A DNA stretch of 64,000 bases from an uncultured Faecalibacterium sp. (GTDB taxonomy: Bacteria > Bacillota > Clostridia > Oscillospirales > Ruminococcaceae), in assembly GCA_934513205.1 (NCBI GenBank), contig CAKSWU010000003.1, positions 1 through 64,000 on the forward strand, in the 5' to 3' direction. This document shows positions 23,044-32,799 of the stretch, one piece after another (the first letter of the stretch is position 1; the number at the start of each line of letters is the position of its first letter). Position numbers and translations under genes: made by a program. Below the pieces are notes generated by a model. It was not told where the DNA came from and ran no database searches. It saw only the letters and a program-made list of their open reading frames with translations.

Positions 23044-23451
23044 ATGGATTGCATTGATCTTTTCAAGCGCGCAGCCGTTGCGCTGCAGACCGATAACCGC
23101 TACCTTGTTCTGGATCAGGCCCGCAAGGCAAATGACAAGGACGAAGAACTGCAGAACCTCATCGGCGAGTTCAATCTGGCCCGCATGGACCTGAACAACG
23201 AGATCGGAAAGACCGAGCGCAGCGACGCCCGCATTGCCGAGCTGAACGAGAAGGTGAACAGCCTCTACGGACAGATCATGGGCAACGAGGGCATGGTGGC
23301 ATACAACGAGGCCAAGCGCGAGTGCGAGAATCTGGTCAACTACATCGACGCCATCATCAACACTGCCATGAACGGCGGCGACCCCATGACCGTGCAGGAG
23401 CCTTCCACTTCCTGCACCGGCAGCTGCTCCACCTGCGGCGGCTGCCACTGA
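23044..23451 (+). CDS. YlbF/YmcA-family protein with cysteine-rich tail
   Basis: A 135-residue, largely helical protein of the YlbF/YmcA family. In Bacillus these form the Y-complex (YlbF-YmcA-YaaT), which directs RNase Y and carries Fe-S clusters. Residues about 5-110 form the helical body. The last residues CTGSCSTCGGCH hold four cysteines, consistent with Fe-S binding. It starts 58 bases after miaB and precedes mutS; its own terminator follows. Partner genes are not in the window. Confidence 0.8.
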   Translation: MDCIDLFKRAAVALQTDNRYLVLDQARKANDKDEELQNLIGEFNLARMDLNNEIGKTERSDARIAELNEKVNSLYGQIMGNEGMVAYNEAKRECENLVNYIDAIINTAMNGGDPMTVQEPSTSCTGSCSTCGGCH

Positions 23452-23472
23452 GCAGAACCTGCTGAATTCGGA

Positions 23473-23507
23473 ACGCGGCTGTGCAAAACAGACCGCGTTT
23501 TGTTTGC
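23473..23507 (+). terminator. terminator between ylbF-like gene and mutS
   Basis: AACGCGG and CCGCGTT pair around a 14-base loop, followed by TTGTTT. Confidence 0.65.
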
Positions 23508-23562
23508 AACGGCGGTTTCAAGCCGCAAACCGTCCACAGGACCATAGAAGAGAGGAAAGACC

Positions 23563-26178
23563 ATGGCAGAGCTGTCGCCCATGATGCAGCAATATCTGGA
23601 GATCAAAAATCAGCATAAGGACGAGATCCTCTTTTACCGCATCGGTGATTTTTACGAGATGTTCTTTGAGGATGCCATCACAGCGTCCCGGGAGCTGGAC
23701 CTGACCCTGACCGGCAAGCAGTGTGGTCTGGAAGAACGCGCACCCATGTGCGGCGTGCCCTTCCACAGCTACGAAAGCTATGTGGCACGTCTGATCGCCA
23801 AAGGCTACAAGGTCGCCATCTGCGAGCAGGTGGAGGACCCTGCCAAAGCCAAGGGCCTTGTCAAGCGGGACATCATCCGGGTGGTGACGCCCGGCACCGT
23901 CATCGAGAGCAGTATGCTGCAGGATGACCGCAACAATTACATTGCCAGCATCTTCCTGAAAGGGAAAAAGGCGGGGCTTTGCTTTGCAGATGTTTCCACC
24001 GGTACGGCGCATATCACCGAGCTGGATGCGGAAAAGATCGCTCCGGCGGTCATCACCGAGCTGTGCCGCTACCATCCCAGCGAAGTGCTGATGAACCCCG
24101 GCCTGCTGGACTGCCGCGAGGTGACCGCCTACATCAAAAAGAACATGGCCTGCTCGGTGGAGCTGGTCGAGAGCGAGCGCTATGCGCCGGGCCTTGTGAA
24201 CACGGCGCTGGAAGAGCAGTTCGGGCGCGGCTGGGCACAGACCACCGGCATAGCACAGGACGGGCTGGTGCGCTTTGCCATGGCGGCCCTGCTGGGATAT
24301 CTGCACGATACCCAGATCAAAGGCGTGGAGCGGCTGAAAACCGTCATTGCCTACAACAAGGCCCAGTTCATGCGGCTTTCGCCGGTGACCCGGGCGAACC
24401 TTGAGCTGACCGAGACCCTGCGGGGGCGCGAAAAGCGCGGCACCCTGCTGTGGGTGCTGGACAAGACCAGCACCGCCATGGGCAAGCGGATGCTGCGCAG
24501 CTGGATCGAGCAGCCGCTTATTTCCAGCCAGCTCATCAACCACCGCCTGAACGCTGTGGAGGCGCTGGTGCGTCAGACCGTGGTCCGGGGTGATTTGACG
24601 GAAGAACTGCACTACATCGCGGATATGGAGCGGCTGATGACCCGCACGGTGTACGGTTCTGCCACCCCTAAGGAGATCTACACCCTTGCGCAGACCTGCG
24701 AGCGCCTGCCCGGTCTGCGCAAGCAGGCCGAAGCCTGCGGCTGCCCGGAGCTATCCGAGCTGGCGGCACAGATCGACCCGCTGGAGGAGATCAAGGCGCG
24801 CATTTACGCGGCGGTGGATCCGGAAGCACCCTCCACCCTGAAGGACGGCGGCGTCATTGCCAAGGGCTACCACGCCGAGGTGGATGAGCTGCGCTCCATC
24901 CGGGACAACACCAAGGGCGTTCTGGCGCAGCTGGAAGCCCGCCTGCGGCAGGAGACTGGCATCCCCAAGCTGAAGATCGGCTATAACCATGTGTTCGGCT
25001 ACTACATTGAGGTCAGCAACTCCTACAAGACACAGGTGCCGCAGACCTACATCCGCAAGCAGACCCTTACCTCCGGCGAACGCTACATCACGCAGGAGCT
25101 GAAGGAACTGGAAAGCAAGATCCTTGGCGCGCACGAGCGGCTCATCACGCTGGAGCGCCGCCTGTTTGACGAGCTGCTGGAAGACATCAGCGCCCAGCTG
25201 GACCGCATCCAGCGTACCGCCAACGCAGTGGCACAGCTGGATGTCCTTGCGGCGCTGGCACAGGTCGCGGCAGAAAACAACTATTGCCGCCCGGTGGTGG
25301 ATGACAGTGACACACTGACCATCACCGAAGGCCGTCATCCCGTGGTGGAGCAGATGCTCAAGGGCAGCCTGTTCGTGCCCAACGATACCACCCTCAACTG
25401 TACCACAGACCGCTGTCTCATCATTACCGGCCCGAACATGGCTGGCAAATCAACGTATATGCGCCAGAACGCCCTCATTGCTCTGATGGCGCAGATCGGC
25501 TCCTTCGTCCCGGCTTCCAGCTGCCATGTGGGCGTGGTGGACGCCATCTTCACCCGCATCGGTGCATCGGACGACCTGTCTGCCGGACAGTCCACCTTCA
25601 TGGTGGAGATGACCGAGGTGGCAGAGATCCTGAAAAACGCCACGGCCAAAAGCCTTGTGGTGCTGGATGAGATCGGCCGCGGCACCTCCACCTTTGACGG
25701 TATGAGCATCGCCCGGGCGGTGGTGGAGCACATCTCGGACCCTAAGCAGGGACTGGGCTGCAAGACCCTGTTCGCCACCCACTACCACGAGCTGACTGAA
25801 CTGGAAAATACGCTGGACGGCGTGAAAAACTACAACATCGCGGTCAAAAAGCGCGGGGAGGACATCACCTTTCTGCGACGCATCGTCCGCGGTCCCGCCG
25901 ATGACAGCTACGGTATCGAGGTGGCAAAGCTGGCGGGTCTGCCCGGTGCGGTGACCCGCCGCGCCCACGAGGTGCTGCGCGCGCTGGAAGCGGCTGCTCC
26001 TAAAAACCGAGTAGAGCAGATGGACTTTGATGCCCTGCAGGAGTACAATTCCCCGGCAGTGCCCAGCGAGATGATGGAACAGCTGGAAGCTGTGGATGTG
26101 GAGACCCTGACCCCCATCGAGGCACTGAACTTCCTCTATGAGCTGAAAAAGACCCTGAAAGGCAGCCTGAACGGCTGA
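23563..26178 (+). CDS. mutS: DNA mismatch repair protein MutS
   Basis: An 871-residue mismatch-recognition ATPase. The N-terminal mismatch-reading domain shows RIGDFYEMFFEDA (the Phe-x-Glu wedge near 28-33). Connector, lever and clamp domains follow. The ATPase has Walker A GPNMAGKST at about 623-631, STFMVEMTE, Walker B LVVLDEIGRGTSTFDG and the HYHELTELE switch. The C-terminal helical region is complete. Length is typical of MutS1. It is followed by mutL after 38 bases with a strong ribosome binding site, forming the repair operon. Confidence 0.98.
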   Translation: MAELSPMMQQYLEIKNQHKDEILFYRIGDFYEMFFEDAITASRELDLTLTGKQCGLEERAPMCGVPFHSYESYVARLIAKGYKVAICEQVEDPAKAKGLVKRDIIRVVTPGTVIESSMLQDDRNNYIASIFLKGKKAGLCFADVSTGTAHITELDAEKIAPAVITELCRYHPSEVLMNPGLLDCREVTAYIKKNMACSVELVESERYAPGLVNTALEEQFGRGWAQTTGIAQDGLVRFAMAALLGYLHDTQIKGVERLKTVIAYNKAQFMRLSPVTRANLELTETLRGREKRGTLLWVLDKTSTAMGKRMLRSWIEQPLISSQLINHRLNAVEALVRQTVVRGDLTEELHYIADMERLMTRTVYGSATPKEIYTLAQTCERLPGLRKQAEACGCPELSELAAQIDPLEEIKARIYAAVDPEAPSTLKDGGVIAKGYHAEVDELRSIRDNTKGVLAQLEARLRQETGIPKLKIGYNHVFGYYIEVSNSYKTQVPQTYIRKQTLTSGERYITQELKELESKILGAHERLITLERRLFDELLEDISAQLDRIQRTANAVAQLDVLAALAQVAAENNYCRPVVDDSDTLTITEGRHPVVEQMLKGSLFVPNDTTLNCTTDRCLIITGPNMAGKSTYMRQNALIALMAQIGSFVPASSCHVGVVDAIFTRIGASDDLSAGQSTFMVEMTEVAEILKNATAKSLVVLDEIGRGTSTFDGMSIARAVVEHISDPKQGLGCKTLFATHYHELTELENTLDGVKNYNIAVKKRGEDITFLRRIVRGPADDSYGIEVAKLAGLPGAVTRRAHEVLRALEAAAPKNRVEQMDFDALQEYNSPAVPSEMMEQLEAVDVETLTPIEALNFLYELKKTLKGSLNG

Positions 26179-26216
26179 GCAGCGCCTATCAAGACCTGTA
26201 AGGAGGAAAAAACACC

Positions 26217-28325
26217 ATGGCAGTGATCCATGTTCTGGACAAGCATACGGCGGAACTCATTGCCGCCGGCGAGGTGGTGGAGCGCCCCGCATCCGTGGTC
26301 AAGGAACTGCTGGAAAACTCCATTGACGCCGGAGCCGCACAGGTGACGGTCAGCATCGAGTCCGGCGGTGTGAAGCTGATCGAGATCAGCGACAATGGCA
26401 CCGGCATCGAGGCGGAATTCATCGCAACAGCGTTCATCCGTCATGCCACCAGCAAAATCCGGACGCAGGAGGACCTGAACAGCATCCATACCCTTGGCTT
26501 CCGCGGCGAGGCACTGGCGTCCATTGCCAGCGTGGCCCGGGTGGAGCTGACCACCCGCACGGCGGCAGACGAGTTTGCCACGGTCTACCGCATCGAGGGC
26601 GGGGAAGAGGTCTCCCGCGAGCCGGGTGCCCGCGCAGTGGGCACCACCATCCGGGTGAAGGACCTGTTCTACAACACCCCTGCCCGCATGAAGTTCCTTA
26701 AAAAGGACTCTTCCGAGGGCACCTTTGTTGCGGACACGGTCGCTCATGTGGCGCTCAGCCACCCGGAGGTCAGCGTCAAATTTATCCGGGAGGGCAAGCT
26801 GCAGTATGTCACCCCTGGTGACGGACAGCTGCGCGGCGCAGCCTATGCAGTTCTGGGGCGGGAGTTTAGCCGGGATCTCATCGCGCTGGACAATCAGGAG
26901 GGCGTGTACCGCATCACCGGACTTATCACCCCGCCCAAGAGCTGCCGTGCCAGCCGAAGCATGCAGCATTTCTACATCAATGGACGCTATGTCCGCAACC
27001 GTACCATGATGGCGGGCATGGAAATGGCATTCAAGGGAACCACCATGCAGGGCAAGTTCCCGGGCGGCATCCTTCTGCTGGAGATGCCGGCAGATCTGGT
27101 GGATGTGAATGTGCACCCCGCCAAGACCGAAGTCCGTTTTGCCCGGGAAAACGATATCTTTGATGTGGTCTATCACGGGGTAAAGCTGGCACTTGCTCAA
27201 CCCGGCACAGGGGAACGCCTCTTTGCTTTTGAGAAAGATGCGAAAGAAGATAACGAGAAAAACGATGCTGTTTCAATGGAAAGTGCTGTAAAGAATAACA
27301 ACTTTACAGGGCTTTCCGCCCGGATCCCCGGTCAGGCTGCCCCGGGAATGCTGCCGGAACAGCCCCAAATGCCTGCAACACCGCAGTCTGCTGCGGTGCA
27401 GCCCGCTGCCGACCGGCACGCTTCGCGCTGGCAGACCGCCGCGGCGAGTGAAGAAGATATTCTGGACCCATTTCTCGTCTTGCACAGCCCGGAAAAAGCC
27501 TCGCCTGCGGCAGAGCCTTTCCGCACGGCTGCCAGTGAGGCCCGGCTGGACGTGGAGCCGGAACTGCCGGATGTAGATGATACAAAACTTCATGCGGTGC
27601 AGAACCACATGGCGGCATGGGACCCCGCACCGGAAGTCCCTGCTCCTGCGGAGGTCCCTGCGGCACAGCCATCCGGGGACGATCACGAAGCGGCGGAGAC
27701 GGAGCCTGTCTCCGTGCCGGAACAGCTGAACTTTGACCCTGCGGTGGAAGGGCCGGGACCGCTGCGCTATGTGGGCGAAGTGTTCCGCACATACATTCTG
27801 GCAGAGCGCGGCGATGAGCTTTGTCTCATTGACAAGCATGCTGCCCACGAGCGCCAGCTTTATGAAAAACTGGCAGCGAACTATGGCGATGTGCCCAGCC
27901 AGATGCTTCTGGAGCCGACCGCCATCGACCTTGCCGCAGAGGAAAAACAGGCCCTGCTGGACAATCTCCCGGTGCTGGAAAATGCGGGTCTGGAGATCGC
28001 GGACTTTGGCGGTAATACCGTGGTGCTGCGTGCTGTTCCGGCAGACGTCGAACCGCGCAGTGCAGAAGACCTGCTGGTCGAGATTGCAGACCGGCTGCGC
28101 AGGGGCGGGCGGGACGCCCTCAACGAGCGCACGGAATGGGTGCTGCACTCCATTGCCTGCCGCGCTGCCATCAAAGCGGGGGACCGCTCCTCTGCGCAGG
28201 AGCTGATGACACTGGCTGAAAAGATCCTCTCCGGCGAGGTGCCGCCTTTCTGCCCGCACGGACGGCCCTGTGTGCTGAAATTGACCCGAAAGGAGCTGGA
28301 AAAGCAGTTTGGACGCATCGTATAA
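26217..28325 (+). CDS. mutL: DNA mismatch repair protein MutL
   Basis: A 702-residue GHKL ATPase and probable endonuclease that couples MutS to strand removal. N-terminal motifs: ELLENSIDAGA, EISDNGTGI and TLGFRGEALASI. A Pro/Ala-rich linker of about 170 residues (near 350-515) follows. The C-terminal metal-binding motif is DKHAAHERQLYE at about 539-550, against the usual DQHAxxERxxYE, so Lys replaces Gln; the later CPHGRP is also present. An endonuclease-active MutL fits an organism without MutH. AAGGAGG precedes the start. Confidence 0.97.
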   Translation: MAVIHVLDKHTAELIAAGEVVERPASVVKELLENSIDAGAAQVTVSIESGGVKLIEISDNGTGIEAEFIATAFIRHATSKIRTQEDLNSIHTLGFRGEALASIASVARVELTTRTAADEFATVYRIEGGEEVSREPGARAVGTTIRVKDLFYNTPARMKFLKKDSSEGTFVADTVAHVALSHPEVSVKFIREGKLQYVTPGDGQLRGAAYAVLGREFSRDLIALDNQEGVYRITGLITPPKSCRASRSMQHFYINGRYVRNRTMMAGMEMAFKGTTMQGKFPGGILLLEMPADLVDVNVHPAKTEVRFARENDIFDVVYHGVKLALAQPGTGERLFAFEKDAKEDNEKNDAVSMESAVKNNNFTGLSARIPGQAAPGMLPEQPQMPATPQSAAVQPAADRHASRWQTAAASEEDILDPFLVLHSPEKASPAAEPFRTAASEARLDVEPELPDVDDTKLHAVQNHMAAWDPAPEVPAPAEVPAAQPSGDDHEAAETEPVSVPEQLNFDPAVEGPGPLRYVGEVFRTYILAERGDELCLIDKHAAHERQLYEKLAANYGDVPSQMLLEPTAIDLAAEEKQALLDNLPVLENAGLEIADFGGNTVVLRAVPADVEPRSAEDLLVEIADRLRRGGRDALNERTEWVLHSIACRAAIKAGDRSSAQELMTLAEKILSGEVPPFCPHGRPCVLKLTRKELEKQFGRIV

Positions 28326-29256
28326 CAGGCATCCGGTGGTGGCGGTGGTGGGCCCCACAGCCACCGGCAAGACCGCATTGGGCGTAGCACTTGCGCAGCA
28401 GCTTTCGGGCGAGGTCATCAGCTGCGATTCCATGCAGATCTATCAGGGTCTGGACGTTGGAACGGCAAAAGTCACACCGGAAGAGACCTGCGGCATCCCG
28501 CATCACGGCGTGGATATCCTGTCGCCGGACCGTACCTTCAGCGTGGCAGATTTTACCGCCATGGCGGGCAGACTGGAACAGGAGATCTCTGCACGGGGCC
28601 GCCTGCCCATTCTGGTGGGCGGTACCGGCCTGTATGTGCAGAGCTTCTTGTACGGCGTCCGCTTTACAGAGGAAAAAGCCCCTGCGGGCCTGCGGGAGCA
28701 GCTGACCGCCGAGCTGGCCCAGAAAGGCGGCGCTGCCATGTATGAGCAGCTGCGGCAGGCAGACCCGGAAGCGGCCGCAGCCATCCACCCCAACAATCAG
28801 GTGCGGGTGCTGCGCGCATTGGAACATTACCGTGCCACCGGCAAAAAACTCAGCGAGCAAAAGGCGGCCTCCCTGCCGCCGGAACGGCCCTACCGCAGCC
28901 TTGTGCTGGGGCTGGACTTTCCGGACCGGTCGGATCTTTACCGCCGCATCGACCTGCGGATAGAACGGATGCTGGAAGCCGGCATCCTGCCGGAGGCGGA
29001 ATACGTCTGGCAGAACCGGGACCGCTTCTGCACCGCGGCGCAGGCCATTGGTTACAAGGAATTCTTCCCATATTTTGAGGGCACTGCCCCGCTGGAAGCG
29101 TGCACCGAAAAACTCAAGCAGGCTTCCCGCAACTATGCAAAGCGGCAGTTGACGTGGTTCCGCCACATGGACGGGGTCACATGGCTGGATGCGGGTGCAC
29201 CGGACACGGCACAGACCGCTCTCCGGCTGGCCCGGGAATTTTTGTCGAAAGGGTGA
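28309..29256 (+). CDS. miaA: tRNA dimethylallyltransferase
   Basis: A 315-residue enzyme that transfers a dimethylallyl group to A37 of tRNAs reading U-starting codons. P-loop GPTATGKTALG at about 15-25, the catalytic Asp in ISCDSMQIYQGLDVGTAK, LVGGTGLYVQSFLYG, and AQAIGYKEFFPYF are diagnostic. The TTG at 28309 overlaps mutL by 17 bases and has no close Shine-Dalgarno; a GTG at 28336 is an alternative start. Translation is likely coupled to mutL. MiaB, which modifies its product, is encoded upstream. Confidence 0.95.
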   Translation: MDASYNRHPVVAVVGPTATGKTALGVALAQQLSGEVISCDSMQIYQGLDVGTAKVTPEETCGIPHHGVDILSPDRTFSVADFTAMAGRLEQEISARGRLPILVGGTGLYVQSFLYGVRFTEEKAPAGLREQLTAELAQKGGAAMYEQLRQADPEAAAAIHPNNQVRVLRALEHYRATGKKLSEQKAASLPPERPYRSLVLGLDFPDRSDLYRRIDLRIERMLEAGILPEAEYVWQNRDRFCTAAQAIGYKEFFPYFEGTAPLEACTEKLKQASRNYAKRQLTWFRHMDGVTWLDAGAPDTAQTALRLAREFLSKG

Positions 29257-29260
29257 TATT

Positions 29261-30574
29261 ATGCCGGATGAGACCCGGAAGGAACGCCATGCGCCCCAGC
29301 TGCTGACCACGCTGGCGGGGGTGCTGGCGGCATTTCTTTTGGCAGCAGCGTGCTATGTGTGTTTTCAGGCGTTCCACATCCTGTTCCCGCAGAATGTATA
29401 TGAAACAGTCCTCCCGGCGGTAGTGTCCGACACCATAGAGGTGGACGGCGTGCTGCTGTTTGACGAGACCTATGTGGCGGGCAGCGGAACGCTGGGGTAC
29501 CTTGCTGCGGACGGCGAGCGTGTCTCGGCGGGGACTGCAGTGGCAGAGGTCTACAACGATGCTTCGCAGGCGGTGCTGCGCCAGCAGCTGACCCAGCTGA
29601 CCGAGCAGATCGACCTGCTGCAGCGGTCCCAGAACACCACCGCATTGCAGCTGGATACCCTGCTGAAGGACCGCGCGGCGGCGCTGTATGGCCTGATGGA
29701 CACACTGGACGCCGGGGATTTCGAGTCGGTGGAGGAGGATGCAAACGCCTATCTGCTGGCCCAGAATAAGCTTTGGATCGTGACGGGAGACTCGGCGAAT
29801 TTCAACGATCAGATCGCCGCACTGACCCAGCAGGCGCAGAGCGTGCAGGCACAGTTGGGGAACCCGGCCCAGATCACGGCCCCGCAGACGGGGTATTTCG
29901 TGCGGGCGTCCGGCAGCGGACGGCTCAACGCGGGGGCAGAGGATATCCTTGCCCAGAGCGTCCCGGAGATGAAAGCCTATCTGGACGCCGATCCTGTCCT
30001 GCCGCTGGACGGCTGTGCGGGCAAGATCGTTGCAGGCTTTACCTGGCGCTATGCTGGTGTGTGCACGGCGGCGCAGGGCGAAAAGCTTCTGGGCACCGAT
30101 GGCAAGCCTCTGCGCAGCGCGGTGGAGATCAGCTTTCCCGGTCAGGCAGAAAATGCCCTCAAAGCCACGGTCACGCAGGTGACCATTGATGCCGAAAGCG
30201 GGCTGGCACGGTTTGTGCTGAGCTGCAACTCCATCAATGGCGATGTCCTGCGCCTGAACCATGCCGCTGCAAAGATCTCGCTGGGGCAGACCGCCGGACT
30301 TCTGGTGCCCTCCGAAGCCATCCACTATCTGAAAGAGGACGGCACGGATGCGCAGGAAAAGGGCGAGAACTACATTCCCGGGGTCTATGTCAAGTATGGC
30401 AACATTGCCCGCTTCTGCAAGATCGACCCGGTGGACGATGCACATCCGCTGATCACACAGGGGGAATACACCCTTGTTTTGCCCAAAGGGACCGAGGGCT
30501 CGGTCAGTCAGGTGCGGCTTTATGACGAAATAATCGTCTCCGGACAAAATTTGTATGACGGAAAGCTTTTGTAG
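29261..30574 (+). CDS. HlyD-like membrane adaptor next to sepF
   Basis: A 437-residue protein with a short cytoplasmic N-terminus, one transmembrane helix (about 17-36) and an extracytoplasmic part. A biotinyl-lipoyl-like half (SGTLGYLAADGERVSAGTAVAEVYNDA), a helical hairpin (about 97-190) and a second beta part (QITAPQTGYFVRASGSG) give the HlyD membrane-fusion layout. No transporter lies beside it. It sits four bases after miaA and just before sepF, a placement I recall from other Clostridia, so a role in envelope or division is possible but unproven. Confidence 0.7.
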   Translation: MPDETRKERHAPQLLTTLAGVLAAFLLAAACYVCFQAFHILFPQNVYETVLPAVVSDTIEVDGVLLFDETYVAGSGTLGYLAADGERVSAGTAVAEVYNDASQAVLRQQLTQLTEQIDLLQRSQNTTALQLDTLLKDRAAALYGLMDTLDAGDFESVEEDANAYLLAQNKLWIVTGDSANFNDQIAALTQQAQSVQAQLGNPAQITAPQTGYFVRASGSGRLNAGAEDILAQSVPEMKAYLDADPVLPLDGCAGKIVAGFTWRYAGVCTAAQGEKLLGTDGKPLRSAVEISFPGQAENALKATVTQVTIDAESGLARFVLSCNSINGDVLRLNHAAAKISLGQTAGLLVPSEAIHYLKEDGTDAQEKGENYIPGVYVKYGNIARFCKIDPVDDAHPLITQGEYTLVLPKGTEGSVSQVRLYDEIIVSGQNLYDGKLL

Positions 30575-30577
30575 TTA

Positions 30578-30606
30578 TTGACATCTGAAGCAAAAAATCC
30601 GATAAT
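30578..30606 (+). promoter_or_regulatory. sepF promoter
   Basis: TTGACA (30578-30583), 17 bases, GATAAT (30601-30606), directly after the adaptor gene's stop. Confidence 0.8.
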
Positions 30607-30681
30607 AGTAAAAGCTATTTGCATTCTTTTGCAAAATATGCCAGACGGCACCAAGCTGCCGGAATGAAAGGAGCAGATTGT

Positions 30682-31146
30682 ATGTCTTTTCTTGACAGCA
30701 TCAAGAAGGGTCTGTTTGACCAGGAAGAGGATTATGAGGACCAGTACATTGATGACGGCCCTCAGATGGTGAACAATAACAGCGGCGCAGGCATCGGCGA
30801 TGGAGCCGAGATGGATGAGGCGGCAGACAGTGCCAAGAAAAAGGGCAAGGTGGTCAATATCAACGCCACCACCCAGCTCAAGGTCGTTCTGGTCAAGCCC
30901 GAGCGTTTTGAGGATGCAAGCACCATTGCGGACCACCTGAACAACAAGCGTACCGTGGTGCTGAATCTGGAATCCACCAATAAAGAAGTGTCCCGCCGTC
31001 TGGTGGACTTCCTGTCCGGCGTGGCCTATGCCAACAACGGTCAGATCAAGCGGGTAGCCAACAGTACCTTTATCATTACCCCGTACAACGTAGACATCAT
31101 GGGCGATCTGTTGGATGAACTGGAGAACAATGGCGCGTTCTATTGA
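30682..31146 (+). CDS. sepF: cell division protein SepF
   Basis: A 154-residue protein that anchors and bundles FtsZ at the septum. It has an N-terminal amphipathic membrane-binding helix (MSFLDSIKKGLF), an acidic flexible linker (about 15-60) and the SepF core (about 64-150: VVLVKPERFEDASTIADHL, VVLNLESTNKEVSRRLVDFL, FIITPYNVDI). ATG 30682 follows AAAGGAG. Its own promoter lies just upstream. The 3' end overlaps ylmH by 17 bases. The ylmE and ylmG genes found beside sepF in bacilli are absent. Confidence 0.95.
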   Translation: MSFLDSIKKGLFDQEEDYEDQYIDDGPQMVNNNSGAGIGDGAEMDEAADSAKKKGKVVNINATTQLKVVLVKPERFEDASTIADHLNNKRTVVLNLESTNKEVSRRLVDFLSGVAYANNGQIKRVANSTFIITPYNVDIMGDLLDELENNGAFY

Positions 31147-31948
31147 TCCTGCTCCCAAAGCCATGCGGGGGTTCACCCCTCCGCGCAGCGATGAAGAACG
31201 CTATTTGATGCGGCACATCGAGGATCTGGCCCGCACAGCCTTTTCCCGCTGGATCCCGCGGTATTCCGGCTTTCTCAGCGACCGTGAGCAGGAACTTGCC
31301 CGCGCAGCGCTGGGCAGCGCCGGTGTGCGGGACGGCTTTCGGCTGGACGGCGGCTGGCCGGACGCCGAGCGCAGGGTCCTTTGTCTGGAGCCGGAGGAAA
31401 GCTTTGTCCAAAGCCCCATCCGCTGTGTGCGGCTGAAGTGCCGTGCCCCGGCGGGGGCGGTGTATCCGTCTCACAAGGATTATCTGGGCAGCCTGATGGG
31501 GCTGGATCTGCGCCGTGAGGCACTGGGGGATATCGTCCTGCCGGAGGACCAGCCGGGCACCGCCTATGTCTTTGCACTGGAACCGGCGGCGCAGCTGATC
31601 TGCCGAGAGCTGTTTCAGGCAGGCCGCACCGAGCTGACGACCGAACTTCTGGAGCCGGACGAGGTGCCGCAGTTCCCGGCAGCAAGACGGGAGCTGCAAA
31701 CTGCCACGGTGTCCTCGCTGCGGCTGGATGCGGTGCTGGCTGCCATGCTGCACGTCAGCCGCGGCACCGCCTGTGAGCTGATCGCGGCGGGCCGGGTGGA
31801 GATCAACCACCTGCCGGCGGACAAGCCCCATGCCCCGGTGTATGAGGGCGATGTGTTCACCGTGCGGGGCAAAGGCCGCTTCGGGCTGACCGCGCTGCCC
31901 GGGAAAAGCAAAAAAGACCGCCAGATCATTGAGTTTTTTCAATATTAA
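31130..31948 (+). CDS. ylmH: YlmH family S4-domain RNA-binding protein
   Basis: A 272-residue protein with an N-terminal YlmH domain (HKDYLGSLMGLDLRREALGDIV is diagnostic) and a C-terminal S4 RNA-binding domain (about 190-250: LRLDAVLAAMLHVSRGTACELIAAGRVEINH). YlmH binds the ribosome or tRNA-bearing stalled subunits in other Firmicutes. ATG 31130 lies inside the end of sepF with GGAG four bases upstream, so the two are coupled. It is followed by divIVA after 21 bases. Confidence 0.9.
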   Translation: MARSIDPAPKAMRGFTPPRSDEERYLMRHIEDLARTAFSRWIPRYSGFLSDREQELARAALGSAGVRDGFRLDGGWPDAERRVLCLEPEESFVQSPIRCVRLKCRAPAGAVYPSHKDYLGSLMGLDLRREALGDIVLPEDQPGTAYVFALEPAAQLICRELFQAGRTELTTELLEPDEVPQFPAARRELQTATVSSLRLDAVLAAMLHVSRGTACELIAAGRVEINHLPADKPHAPVYEGDVFTVRGKGRFGLTALPGKSKKDRQIIEFFQY

Positions 31949-31969
31949 AAGCAACGGGAGGAAATTAGT

Positions 31970-32767
31970 ATGCTGACTCCGCAGGATGTACGTTCTGTGC
32001 AATTTGAAAAGAACCTCCGCGGCTACCGGACAGAGGACGTGGACCGTTTTCTGGATAAGGTCGAGGCCCAGCTTCGTGATGACGATGCACAGGCAGAGCA
32101 GCTCCGCAAGCAGATCGCAGACCTGACCGCAGAGAATCAGAAGCTCCATGAGGAGCTGAAGAGCTTTGAGGCAGATGGCGAGATGCTGAAAAGTGCGCTG
32201 ATCAATGCACAGCGCATGGGCGAGAATGTCATTCGGGAAGCAAATCAGAAGGCTGAGGAGATCATCCACCGTGCCAATCTGCGCGGCGATGACATCATCC
32301 GCGATGCCAACGAGCTGCTCCAGAAGGCAAATGACCGTGCGGACGAGATCGAGAACGAGGCCAACGAAAAGAAACTTGCGGAAGAGCGCGAGTATGACCG
32401 TGTCCGTCTGGAAGTGACCCGCTTCAAGTCGGATGTGCTCAACCTGTACCGCAGCCATGTGGAGTCTCTGAGCCGTCTGCCGGAGTTCCAGAAGGATGCC
32501 GAGCCGGAAAAGCCGGAGGAAGCGGCCCAGCAGACGCCTGCCGCCGAGGCACCGGCAGAAGAGCCCGCCCCGCAGGAAGCTGCCCCGCAGCAGGACACGG
32601 CGCAGCCCGATGACGCCGAAGAAGCACAAGCAGAACCCACCGAAACCAGCAGCGAGGATTTCTGGGAAAAAGACGAGAGCCAGCTGAAGCTGGACCCGCC
32701 CCCCGCTGATGTAAAGCCGGACGAGCCGGACTATGATGCATTTGAAGGCGTCAAGTTCAGCGAGTAA
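31970..32767 (+). CDS. divIVA: DivIVA-family cell-pole/septum protein
   Basis: A 265-residue protein. Residues 1-60 hold the DivIVA lipid-binding domain (LTPQDVRSVQFEKNLRGYRTEDVDRFLDKV), and about 60-170 are a continuous coiled coil. The C-terminal 90 residues are an acidic, Pro/Ala-rich disordered tail that is longer than in Bacillus DivIVA. These proteins gather at curved membranes of the septum and poles and recruit partners. It lies in the usual place between ylmH and ileS. Confidence 0.93.
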   Translation: MLTPQDVRSVQFEKNLRGYRTEDVDRFLDKVEAQLRDDDAQAEQLRKQIADLTAENQKLHEELKSFEADGEMLKSALINAQRMGENVIREANQKAEEIIHRANLRGDDIIRDANELLQKANDRADEIENEANEKKLAEEREYDRVRLEVTRFKSDVLNLYRSHVESLSRLPEFQKDAEPEKPEEAAQQTPAAEAPAEEPAPQEAAPQQDTAQPDDAEEAQAEPTETSSEDFWEKDESQLKLDPPPADVKPDEPDYDAFEGVKFSE

Positions 32768-32799
32768 GGCACCCAAAAACTAGAGGAGAGTGTAAACCA

